Assembly (NCBI RefSeq): GCF_012935715.1
Contig: NZ_CP052860.1
Coordinates: 2,852,001 to 2,916,000, forward strand
Direction of reading: 5' to 3'
From: Pseudomonas sp. ADAK13
Lineage (GTDB): Bacteria > Pseudomonadota > Gammaproteobacteria > Pseudomonadales > Pseudomonadaceae
DNA: 64,000 nt
Positions 55,006 through 64,000 of the stretch are shown here, in pieces (the stretch's first letter is position 1; each line of letters opens with the position of its first letter). The translations under genes were made by a program, and so were the position numbers. A model generated the notes under the pieces. The model ran no database searches and was not told the origin of the DNA. It saw only the letters and a list, made by a program, of their open reading frames with translations.

Positions 55006-56339
55006 TGGGCTGCCTGGTCGGTGCCTGTTTGGTCGGCACCAGGAAGCTTGTTCTCTACGTAGGCTTCGTCACGGATCTGACGCAACCAGGTCTGCAGCTC
55101 TTCATCGTACTTACGGTTACGCAGTACGGTCAGGGCTTGTTGCTCGCGGGCCTGGGCGGTGTTGTCAGTGGCGCGACGGCCAAGGACTTCCAGCACATGC
55201 CAGCCGTATTGGGTCTTGAACGGCTTGGACAGTACGCCTTGCGGAGTCTTGGCCATGACGTCCTGGAACTCTGGAACCAGTGCCTTCGGATCGATCCAGT
55301 TCAAATCGCCGCCGTTAAGCGCCGAACCCGGGTCTTCGGAGTAGCTCTTGGCCAGTTCGCCGAAGTCTTCGCCCGCTTCGATGCGGTCATAGAGCTTCTG
55401 CGCCAGTTCCTTGGTTTGTGCTTCGGTACGGATCTCGCTTGGCTTGACCAGGATGTGACGAACGTGAACTTCGTCCTTCATCTGGGCTTCTTCGCCACCG
55501 CGCTTGCCGAGCAACTTGAGGATGATGAAACCGCCCGGCGTACGGGCCGGTTGGGTGATGCCACCGACTTCCATGGCGCTCAGCTCGCGGTCGAACGGAG
55601 GTGGCAGTTGCGCGGCTTTACGCCAGCCCATGTCACCGCCTTCGAGGGCGTTATCGCTGCCGGACTGGGCAATAGCCATCTGCGCAAAGTCAGCACCTTG
55701 CTTGAGACGGTCATAGATAGCCTGGGTTTTCGCCGCTGCAGCATTGAGCTGTTCGGCATTCGCGCTGTCTGGCGTAGGGATCAGGATATTGGCCAGGTGC
55801 AGCTCTTCGGAAAGCTGCATCTTGCCGAGGTCAGAGGCCAGGAAGTTCTTCACTTCCTGCTCGGATACCTGAACCCGCTCGGCCACACGACGCTGACGCA
55901 CACGGCTGATGATCATTTCGCGACGAATCTGGTCACGGGCGTCCTCATAGGACAGGCCGTCGTGAGCCAGGGCGGCGCGGAACTGATCAACACTCATGTT
56001 GTTGCGCTGGGCGATGGTGCCGACAGCCTGGTTCAATTCTTCGTCGCTGATACGGATACCGGAACGATCGCCGATCTGCAGTTGCAGGTTTTCAACGATC
56101 AGGCGCTCAAGCACCTGTTGGTCCAGCACGCTGGTAGGGGGGACGCCGCCGCCACGTTTGGCGATGGTTTGCTGAACTTCCTTGACCCGTTGGTCCAGTT
56201 GGCTCTGCATGATCACGTCGTTATCGACGATGGCCACTACCTTGTCCAGCGGTTGAACCGCCGCGTGAGCGGCGGCAGTACCCAGGAACAGCGCGCCCAG
56301 CATCAGCGGGCGCAGACAATCAGAAAGCTTGGTCTTCAC
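55002..56339 (-). CDS. surA: Periplasmic chaperone and peptidyl-prolyl isomerase SurA
   Basis: 445 residues. Signal peptide of about 28 residues (ends [11 protein letters not shown]), SurA N-domain ([19 protein letters not shown]), then two parvulin domains at roughly 180-280 and 290-390 ([35 protein letters not shown]). SurA escorts outer-membrane proteins, LptD among them, to the BAM complex. GTG 56339 gives the usual [11 protein letters not shown] start; alternatives at 56345 and TTG 56357 are possible. It overlaps lptD by 20 nt. Confidence 0.94.
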   Translation of the reverse strand: MKTKLSDCLRPLMLGALFLGTAAAHAAVQPLDKVVAIVDNDVIMQSQLDQRVKEVQQTIAKRGGGVPPTSVLDQQVLERLIVENLQLQIGDRSGIRISDEELNQAVGTIAQRNNMSVDQFRAALAHDGLSYEDARDQIRREMIISRVRQRRVAERVQVSEQEVKNFLASDLGKMQLSEELHLANILIPTPDSANAEQLNAAAAKTQAIYDRLKQGADFAQMAIAQSGSDNALEGGDMGWRKAAQLPPPFDRELSAMEVGGITQPARTPGGFIILKLLGKRGGEEAQMKDEVHVRHILVKPSEIRTEAQTKELAQKLYDRIEAGEDFGELAKSYSEDPGSALNGGDLNWIDPKALVPEFQDVMAKTPQGVLSKPFKTQYGWHVLEVLGRRATDNTAQAREQQALTVLRNRKYDEELQTWLRQIRDEAYVENKLPGADQTGTDQAAQ

Positions 56340-59094
56340 GTTCACGATAACCTTCAATGCCTTTGTCGAGGAAGCTCTCTACCTTGGCGCCGGTCAGGCC
56401 GCCGAGTCCTTTAAGGACGACTTGGAAGAAGAGCCCGTGGTCACCCTTTTCGTTCAGCGGGGCGATCTGGCTGTATTCGTCGTTGGAAACCCAGTAACGG
56501 TTGATGACGCGCAGTTTCCAGCAGCAGTTGTCGTACTCGAAACCACCGAAGGCTTCCAGGGTACGGTTGCGGGCATAGTCATACTGCCAGCGGGTGATCA
56601 GGTTCCACTGGGGAACGATCGGCCACATCATCGAGAAGTCGTGTTGCTGGATTTTGTAGTAATCCTTCACGAAGTTCGGGTCGCCTGGCTGCCCGTAGTC
56701 GCCACCGAACTGCCATTTGCCGGTCAGCTGGTTGTACACCACCTGGTCGTTGCGATAGCGGTAGCCGACGTTGATAACCTTGTTCGGGTTGTCTTCCGGC
56801 TGATAGTGGAACATCGCGCTGCCGGAGCGTGGGCTGTGACTTTCGGTGTCCCAGTTGTAATCGGCGGTTGCACGCCAGTCGCGGTTGAAGCGGAACTCGT
56901 AGTCCAGGGCGATAGGCGATACGTCCGACTGTGCGTCTGCACGATCAGCTGCGAGGATGCCAGGCAGTTGAACTTCACGATCCTTGAAATACAACGCCTG
57001 GCCAACGCTGACGCGTTGACGTTCAAAGCCATTGTCTTCGATCCAGCGGCTGGTCACGCCCAAGGACAGTTTGTTCTCGTCACCTATACGGTCAGAGCCG
57101 CTGAAGCGATTGTCGCGGAACAGTGAGGCGTAGCTGAACGAGTATTCGCTGGTATCGAATACCGGGATATCGCTCTGGTCCTTGTTCGGTACGTACAAGT
57201 AGTACGCACGAGGTTCCAGGGTTTGACGATAGTCTTTGCCGAACCAGTTGGTGGTGCGGTCGAAGTAAAGGCCACTGTCGATACTGGCAATCGGAACTGC
57301 ACGGTCTTGTGAGCTTTTAAACTCATCGCCGGCAGCTAGACTGTTTTTACCGATAGAGTCGAGGTCGAGATCGTATTTGGTATAGACGTATTTAAGCTTC
57401 GGCGTAACAAAACCATAGGTCCAGTTTATTGGGTAGTCGACAGCTGGAGCAACGTTAAGGCGAGTACCGTTTGCACGGGTCAGGCCTGTCACGAAAGTGT
57501 CCAGTCGATTTGTCGTCAAGCCATTTTCATCTGTGAACGTTCCGTTTTGCAAATCACGTTCGAACCGGACAGCTTCGGTTTCGTAAGTAAAGTTCAGCCC
57601 GCCCGGATGGTAAGGCAGTGCGCCATTAAAGGTGATCTGTGGCAAGCGGTCATACGGCGTGATCTGGGAGATCGTTGCCAGCTGGTACGCCTGCAGGTTC
57701 AGCTTCGCCTGGAAGGTATCACCGCGATAGGTCACCGAACCCTGCTGGTTCACGTAGTCCTGGGTCTTGATCCCTTCCTGATAGGACTTCAGATCCTGGA
57801 AGTAATAAGGATCGCTGATGTTGGTGTAGTCGACTTGGGTCAGTACACGCGAATCCAGCCCACCCTTGTGCTGCCAATTGAGCATGTAGCGGGTTTTTTC
57901 GTAGTCGGTCTGGAGCTTGCGCTCGTCGCTATCGTCGTTCAGGTACGCGCCGCCGAACTGGCCTTCGCTGGACTTGGTGAGGTAGCGGAACTCGCCTTCC
58001 ATCAACAGGCCGCGCTTGGTCATGTATTGCGGGTACAACGTGGCGTCGTAGTTCGGCGCCAGGTTGAAGTAGTACGGCGTAACCAACGTGAAGCCAGTCT
58101 CGCCGCCGGTGCTGAAGCTCGGCGGCAGGAAGCCGGATTGACGACGGTTGTCGATCGGGAAATAGATGTACGGGGTGTAAAGGATCGGAATGTCCTTCAC
58201 GCGCAACGTCACGTTGGTCGCGGTACCGAAACCGGTAGCCGGGTTGAGCGTGATGTTGTTGCCCTTGAGCTGCCAGGCGTTGCTGTTCGGCTCACAGGTG
58301 GTGTACGTACCGTCCTTGAGACGGATGATCGCGTTCTCTGCACGCTTGGCGTACAGCGCGTTGCCGCGGATGCGCGATTTGTGCATCACGTATTCGGCGT
58401 TGTCGACCTTGGCGGCGCCGGTGTCCAGTTGGACTTCGGCGTGGTCGCCCACCAGCAGGGCGCCGTTGTCGCGCAGACGGACGTTGCCGTTCAGCTCGCC
58501 ACGGTTCTCGGCCTGGTACAGGTTGGCCTCGTCGGCCTCGACCTGCATGCTGCCCTGGCGCATGACGACGTCACCGGCCAGGGAGGCAATCTGTTGTTCC
58601 TGCTCGTAACGAGAGGCCTTGGCACCGATGAAGGTCGGTGCGTCGCTCTTGTTCGTCTTGTCGTTCATGCCAGGACGAATCGGCTCGATGTACGCGCCGG
58701 AGCAATACGGGCCGGTTTCGGCCAGTTGCGCCGCGGTGAGCTTCTCGCGAGGGACCCAGTCCAGGTGGCTGTAGTCGGCGCTGCGCGAACGCAGGCCCCG
58801 GCCCTTGGCTTCGGTGACCAGTGCGGTCTGCGGCACGGCTTCGGCACCACCGGCAGACTCGCCTTGCGGCGTGCCGCTGGCGGAGCTGACGGCGCTGCCG
58901 TCATGCACCGGGCGTGGTGGCAGCGGGGCTGCGGCCGTCTTCGGCGCGCAATCCCAGGCACCCGAAGCAGAGACTGAGCAGTCATACTGTTCCGCGGCGA
59001 CCACGAATGAGGTGGCGAAAGGTTGCATGGCCAGCAGACTGCCGGTTACCAGCAACGGAAATTTTCTACGAAACGCGGGGGATTTCAATGCCAT
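56320..59094 (-). CDS. lptD: LPS-assembly outer membrane protein LptD
   Basis: 924 residues, longer than E. coli LptD (784) mainly through an N-terminal region after the signal peptide that is rich in Ala, Pro and Ser (about 30-150), as in other pseudomonads. The signal peptide ends near [10 protein letters not shown]. The OstA jellyroll (about 165-300: [34 protein letters not shown]) precedes the 26-strand barrel domain ([20 protein letters not shown] onward). With LptE it inserts LPS into the outer leaflet. ATG 59094 gives the family N-terminus; the 17-codon extension is rejected. Divergent from amgK across 130 nt. Confidence 0.96.
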   Translation of the reverse strand: MALKSPAFRRKFPLLVTGSLLAMQPFATSFVVAAEQYDCSVSASGAWDCAPKTAAAPLPPRPVHDGSAVSSASGTPQGESAGGAEAVPQTALVTEAKGRGLRSRSADYSHLDWVPREKLTAAQLAETGPYCSGAYIEPIRPGMNDKTNKSDAPTFIGAKASRYEQEQQIASLAGDVVMRQGSMQVEADEANLYQAENRGELNGNVRLRDNGALLVGDHAEVQLDTGAAKVDNAEYVMHKSRIRGNALYAKRAENAIIRLKDGTYTTCEPNSNAWQLKGNNITLNPATGFGTATNVTLRVKDIPILYTPYIYFPIDNRRQSGFLPPSFSTGGETGFTLVTPYYFNLAPNYDATLYPQYMTKRGLLMEGEFRYLTKSSEGQFGGAYLNDDSDERKLQTDYEKTRYMLNWQHKGGLDSRVLTQVDYTNISDPYYFQDLKSYQEGIKTQDYVNQQGSVTYRGDTFQAKLNLQAYQLATISQITPYDRLPQITFNGALPYHPGGLNFTYETEAVRFERDLQNGTFTDENGLTTNRLDTFVTGLTRANGTRLNVAPAVDYPINWTYGFVTPKLKYVYTKYDLDLDSIGKNSLAAGDEFKSSQDRAVPIASIDSGLYFDRTTNWFGKDYRQTLEPRAYYLYVPNKDQSDIPVFDTSEYSFSYASLFRDNRFSGSDRIGDENKLSLGVTSRWIEDNGFERQRVSVGQALYFKDREVQLPGILAADRADAQSDVSPIALDYEFRFNRDWRATADYNWDTESHSPRSGSAMFHYQPEDNPNKVINVGYRYRNDQVVYNQLTGKWQFGGDYGQPGDPNFVKDYYKIQQHDFSMMWPIVPQWNLITRWQYDYARNRTLEAFGGFEYDNCCWKLRVINRYWVSNDEYSQIAPLNEKGDHGLFFQVVLKGLGGLTGAKVESFLDKGIEGYREREDQAF

Positions 59095-59224
59095 CTTATT
59101 AGTCCGGGCTTCCTGCGTGCCATCTGCCCGCGGTGTGGGCCGCACGCCTCTCGATGGTCTGAAAAAGATGCGTGATAATAAAGCATGACCCGCTTGACGG
59201 CTAGCGCCGTCGGAGACCCTTGTA

Positions 59225-60915
<1,691 letters not shown>

Positions 60916-60916
60916 G

Positions 60917-61684
60917 ATGTTGTGGCCAGGGACTCTGATTGGAGCCGGGGCGGGCTTTGCCATTGCCAGCATTCCGGGGGCCATGTTGGGCGCACTGCTG
61001 GGCCAGGCGCTGGACCGGCGCCTGGAGCTGCAAAGCTGGGCGCAATTGCGTGAGCGCCTCGGCGGTCGGCCGGCGCTGCGTAACGATGAATTACTGTTCG
61101 TGTTGCTGGGCCGCCTGGCCAAGAGCAATGGCCGGGTAGTGGACGGGCATATCCAGCAGGCGCGTCAGGAAATGCGCTCGCTGGACATGGCCGAGCCGGC
61201 CCAGCGCCGCGCCATTGCCGCGTTCAATCGCGGCAAGTCCGGCTCGGACCGGGTGCGCAGTTATTTGGGCGTGCTCAAGGCCCAACCCCATGCAGCGGAA
61301 GGCGTGCTGCGTGCCTGTTGGCGCATGGCCTGGGCGGACGGCAAGGCCAGTACTGCCGAGCGCGAATTGATTGAGCAATGGGGCAAATGGTTGGGGTGGA
61401 CGGTCCAGCAGATCCAGGCACTGGCCGCTGACTACGAGCCTGAGCGCAAGCCATTGGCCAATCGCGGTGGAGCGTATCAGGAAGCGCTGCGGATTCTGGG
61501 GGTGACCGCCACCACCGAGCCGTCAGTGATCAAGCGCGCGTACCGGCGCCTGCTCAGCCGGCATCACCCGGACAAGATTGCCGGCAGTGGCGCCAGCCCG
61601 GCCCAAGTGCGCGAGGCGACCGAACGTACCCGGGAGTTGCATAACGCCTATGCGCTGATTCGCGAACGGCGGGACTTTCGCTAA
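60917..61684 (+). CDS. djlA: Membrane-anchored DnaJ-like co-chaperone DjlA
   Basis: 255 residues. A glycine-rich N-terminal membrane segment (GTLIGAGAGFAIASIPGAMLGALLG, about 5-29) is followed by a TerB-like helical domain (about 55-165) and a C-terminal J domain (about 188-255) with the HPD motif in SRHHPDKIAG. DjlA stimulates DnaK at the inner membrane. It starts one base after the murU stop. A REPIN follows its stop by 2 nt. Confidence 0.9.
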   Translation: MLWPGTLIGAGAGFAIASIPGAMLGALLGQALDRRLELQSWAQLRERLGGRPALRNDELLFVLLGRLAKSNGRVVDGHIQQARQEMRSLDMAEPAQRRAIAAFNRGKSGSDRVRSYLGVLKAQPHAAEGVLRACWRMAWADGKASTAERELIEQWGKWLGWTVQQIQALAADYEPERKPLANRGGAYQEALRILGVTATTEPSVIKRAYRRLLSRHHPDKIAGSGASPAQVREATERTRELHNAYALIRERRDFR

Positions 61685-61686
61685 AG

Positions 61687-61771
61687 GTGGGAGCGGGCTT
61701 GCCTGCGATGCGGGCAACTCGGTCTCACTGATGCGCCGAGGTGATGCCATCGCAGGCAAGCCAGCTCCCAC
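61687..61771. repeat. REPIN after djlA
   Basis: GTGGGAGCGGGCTTGCCTGC (61687) pairs with the inverted copy ending CCAGCTCCCAC at 61771. One arm has GAGCGGG where the other has the complement of GAGCTGG, so the two arms differ by a base, unlike the copies at 3685 and 7614. It fills the gap between convergent djlA and the DUF3530 gene and may end both transcripts. Confidence 0.85.
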
Positions 61772-61802
61772 AGTTGGTCTTCATCCGTTTCAAAAACTGC
61801 GC

Positions 61803-62777
61803 TCAACTCCCGCTGGCTTGTGGGCTCAACCACCCGCGTACCCGCCGGTACAGTTGTTCTTGTCCGGCCGCGCTGTTATCGGGGAAGGCCTTCAGGGACA
61901 CCTGCTTGTAGTTGTCATTCTTCAAGCGCTTGCTGGCCTGGGAACGTTCCAGGGCGGTTTTGCGCGCCTGCTCGCTGTCCTGATAGAACAGATCCGCCGT
62001 CGCCAGCTTCAGTTTGGGCGCCAGTTGTTGCAGGTCCGGTTCACGGCCCGCCGGCGTCTGCGCGGCCACCATGACGAATTTCTGCACCTGCGCCGGTTGT
62101 TTTTCACTCAGGTAACGCGCCGCCCACCATGCGCCGGTGCCGTGGCCGAGCAGCACAATGCTGCGGGCGTTCTGGGTCTGGGCGAAGGCGAGGGCGGCAT
62201 CAATGCGCGCGAAGATTCGCGAGGCGTCAGTCTTGTCTTGTTCATCGCTGCCGGGAACCACGGCCGGGTCGGTGCCTTCGGCTTCAGCGCTGGCAGCTTG
62301 CTCAACGGGTTTGGCAACGGTGCTCGCGTCTTTGCTGCTGGTGTCCACCGCCGCTTTGGGTGATTCGATGACCCGTGGCGGCAGCGTGTCCAGGGTCAGG
62401 TCCGGCAGTGACAAGCTCAGGGTGCCCCAGGCGGCGTCCGGCAGTTTCTGGCGCAATGGCCCGATTGCTTGAGGCCAGTCAGCACTTTCGCCGTTGCCCG
62501 GGACGATAATCACCACGCCTTCAGGCTCGCCACTGTTGGCCGGCTTCCACAGGGCGAGGAAGGAGTCGCTGCCCGCCTGCAACTGTTGCTGCTCCTGTTG
62601 CGGGATTTGTCGCTCCAGGGCGTTGGCTTCTTCCTGGCTGCGTTCCGGCAAAGGCTGGCGCGCCACCGGTTTTTCCGGGGCGGGAGCGGGAGTGTCGGCG
62701 GCCTCGACACAAAAGGCGCTGGTAAACAGCAGCGACAGGCACAATGCTGGCAGTGCCGAGCGGTGGAGAAGTGGCAT
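61803..62777 (-). CDS. DUF3530 family secreted protein with a hydrolase-like fold
   Basis: 324 residues. A signal peptide (about 1-26, ending FCVEAA) leads to a Gln/Glu-rich stretch (NALERQIPQQEQQQLQAGSD), then an alpha/beta-hydrolase-like core with GVVIIVPGNGESADW and the elbow-like VLLGHGTGAWWAARYL. The expected nucleophile serine is replaced by threonine or glycine (GHGTG), so catalysis is doubtful. A low-complexity insert rich in Lys, Ala and Asp lies at about 140-190. Function unknown. Divergent from the sensor gene, convergent with djlA. Confidence 0.8.
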   Translation of the reverse strand: MPLLHRSALPALCLSLLFTSAFCVEAADTPAPAPEKPVARQPLPERSQEEANALERQIPQQEQQQLQAGSDSFLALWKPANSGEPEGVVIIVPGNGESADWPQAIGPLRQKLPDAAWGTLSLSLPDLTLDTLPPRVIESPKAAVDTSSKDASTVAKPVEQAASAEAEGTDPAVVPGSDEQDKTDASRIFARIDAALAFAQTQNARSIVLLGHGTGAWWAARYLSEKQPAQVQKFVMVAAQTPAGREPDLQQLAPKLKLATADLFYQDSEQARKTALERSQASKRLKNDNYKQVSLKAFPDNSAAGQEQLYRRVRGWLSPQASGS

Positions 62778-62854
62778 CGTTGATTTCCGGCCAGAAGTGA
62801 TTCCGGCAGCCTAATGGGTTGGTCAGTGTTTGTCAGTGAGATGAGACGTGGATC

Positions 62855-64000
62855 ATGGGTTTTCGCTACCTGTTGGTTATCGGCTGTTTATGCTTTCCCT
62901 TGATTGCGGGCGCGGTGCCTGCGCCTGCCACTCACCAGGCGCAGCTGGATGCCGGTCAGCGTGAATGGCTGGGGCAGCACCCGGACCTGCGGGTCGGCGT
63001 GGTGTTGCAGGCGCCTTATGCCCAATACGATCGGCGTTTGCAGCGGCTGTCCGGGGCCAACGTTGAGCTGATGCAATGGCTGGCCAAGGCGCTGGATATC
63101 GAGCTGACCTGGCGCAACTTCCCCAATCAGGAGCAACTGGAGGCGGCGGTGCGTGACGGCGAGGTCGACCTCGCCCCCGGCCTGCTGCAAACCCCGGCCG
63201 GTCTGCGCCTGTGGTTGTTCTCCGACCCGTATATGCGTGTGCCCCAGCACATCGTCGGGGTTCGCGATGGCGGCACGGCGGTTGACCTGGAGAAACTCGA
63301 CGACCAATCCCGCGTCGCCGTGCGCATGCCCAGCGCGGTGGCGGATTACCTGCGCAGCACCTACCCGAGCCTCAACCTGCAAGGCGTGCCCATGGAGCGC
63401 CAGGCCCTGCAACTGCTGGTGAGCCAGCAAGCACGGTACGCGGTGGTGGATGAGGCGCAATTGAGCCGTTTGTCTGGCGAAACCGAGTTCGCCGGCCTCG
63501 CCGTGGTGGGCGACATCGGCCTGCCGCAGTTGCTGCGGGTGGCAACGCGACGCGACTGGCCGGAACTGGCCGACATCATGCAAAGCGCCTTGCGTGCGAT
63601 TCCCGCCAGAGACCTGGACCAACTGCACACGCGCTGGCTGCAACCCAAATACCCGCGGGTGACCGAGTCCCCCGGCTTCTGGCAAAACCTCACCCTGTTG
63701 CTGGGGCTCTTGTTACTGGCCAGCCTGGCCGTGGTGTTCTGGCAGCGCCGCCAGCAACGCGGGCTGGAACACAACCTGCTGGCCGCCCGGGAAGAAAGCG
63801 CCGCCCGCGCCGCCGGTGCGGAAGCCTTGCGCCTGACGCAGTTCTCCATCGACCAAAGCACCGTCGGCATCCTGTGGGTCAATTGGGACAGCCATGTGCG
63901 CTACGCCAACCTGGCGGCAGAAACCATGCTCGGCTACGCCCCCGGCGCGTTGATCGAGCGGCCGCTGATCGAGTTCGACCCGACGCTGACCATGGACCGC
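62855..64000 (+). CDS. Sensor protein with periplasmic-binding and PAS domains, 3' end beyond window
   Basis: The first 382 codons are present. Signal peptide (about 1-20), a solute-binding type 3 domain (about 35-255, QREWLGQHPDLRVGVVLQAPYAQ), a transmembrane helix (about 272-294, LTLLLGLLLLASLAVVFW), a coiled linker and the start of a PAS domain (FSIDQSTVGILWVNWDSHVRYANLAAETMLGY). A histidine kinase or hybrid kinase should follow. Its position after djlA and the DUF3530 gene matches P. aeruginosa PA0600, which I recall as agtS, part of a GABA/5-aminovalerate response. That identity cannot be confirmed without the rest. Confidence 0.8.
   Translation, partial: MGFRYLLVIGCLCFPLIAGAVPAPATHQAQLDAGQREWLGQHPDLRVGVVLQAPYAQYDRRLQRLSGANVELMQWLAKALDIELTWRNFPNQEQLEAAVRDGEVDLAPGLLQTPAGLRLWLFSDPYMRVPQHIVGVRDGGTAVDLEKLDDQSRVAVRMPSAVADYLRSTYPSLNLQGVPMERQALQLLVSQQARYAVVDEAQLSRLSGETEFAGLAVVGDIGLPQLLRVATRRDWPELADIMQSALRAIPARDLDQLHTRWLQPKYPRVTESPGFWQNLTLLLGLLLLASLAVVFWQRRQQRGLEHNLLAAREESAARAAGAEALRLTQFSIDQSTVGILWVNWDSHVRYANLAAETMLGYAPGALIERPLIEFDPTLTMDR

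Overview
This 64 kb window looks like core chromosome of a Pseudomonas of the fluorescens/putida type. The basis is high-GC coding density, gene order matching what I remember of P. aeruginosa PA0500-PA0508 and PA0576-PA0600 and of the P. putida pqq/dav locus, and three copies of a fluorescens-type inverted REP pair (REPIN) in gene ends. No transposase, integrase, prophage or CRISPR array is visible. All assignments come from reading the sequence and from memory of the families; nothing was searched.

Layout. (1) 1-2.5 kb, minus strand: comF, modE, and the start of a Tat-exported PhoX-type phosphatase with a possible Pho box. (2) 2.6-7.2 kb, plus strand: the biotin operon bioB-F-H-C-D with overlapping genes, preceded by a possible BirA operator sitting on a perfect -35 box. 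(3) 7.3-15 kb: a small protein that looks like a miniature flagellar rod/hook subunit, then three paralogous long acyl-CoA dehydrogenases with a membrane diguanylate cyclase between the first and second. The first dehydrogenase has tandem PsrA-like boxes; the cyclase has a perfect Crp/Vfr palindrome. (4) 15-26.9 kb: LysR regulator and divergent class III aminotransferase, a Pmp3-type peptide, pqqF-A-B-C-D-E, then davA, davB and an Lrp-family regulator (lysine to 5-aminovalerate). (5) 27-33.7 kb: an apparently lineage-variable block with an orphan sugar-type binding protein, a membrane PQQ-dependent dehydrogenase, a LysR regulator, a VOC protein, an amidase and a secreted cupin, ending next to a tRNA with a CAU anticodon that reads as tRNA-Ile2. 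(6) 33.9-42.3 kb: a large PBP-PAS-GGDEF-EAL protein, then rpoD, dnaG and rpsU. (7) 42.5-46.3 kb: tsaD, plsY, folB, folK, cca. (8) 46.3-51.2 kb: the SpoVR/YeaH/PrkA stress operon. (9) 51.5-59.1 kb: lptD-surA-pdxA-rsmA-apaG-apaH-glpE, tightly coupled. (10) 59.2-64 kb: amgK-murU cell-wall recycling pair, djlA, a DUF3530 protein and the 5' part of a sensor protein.

How the genes work together. PQQ made by pqqA-F can load the quinoprotein dehydrogenase 5 kb away. DavB/DavA make 5-aminovalerate from lysine, and the truncated sensor at the right edge occupies the position of P. aeruginosa AgtS, which I recall as part of a 5-aminovalerate/GABA-responsive system. Two large cyclic-di-GMP proteins are present, one with a likely cAMP-dependent promoter.

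The clearest anomaly is pdxA. Its conserved N-terminus and its body lie in different frames, separated by a run of five C residues on the coding strand. Removing one C restores a full-length protein, so this is either a sequencing error or a real mutation. I found no convincing wholly new multi-gene system. The best leads are the regulatory sites, the mini axial-like protein and the variable block in region 5.
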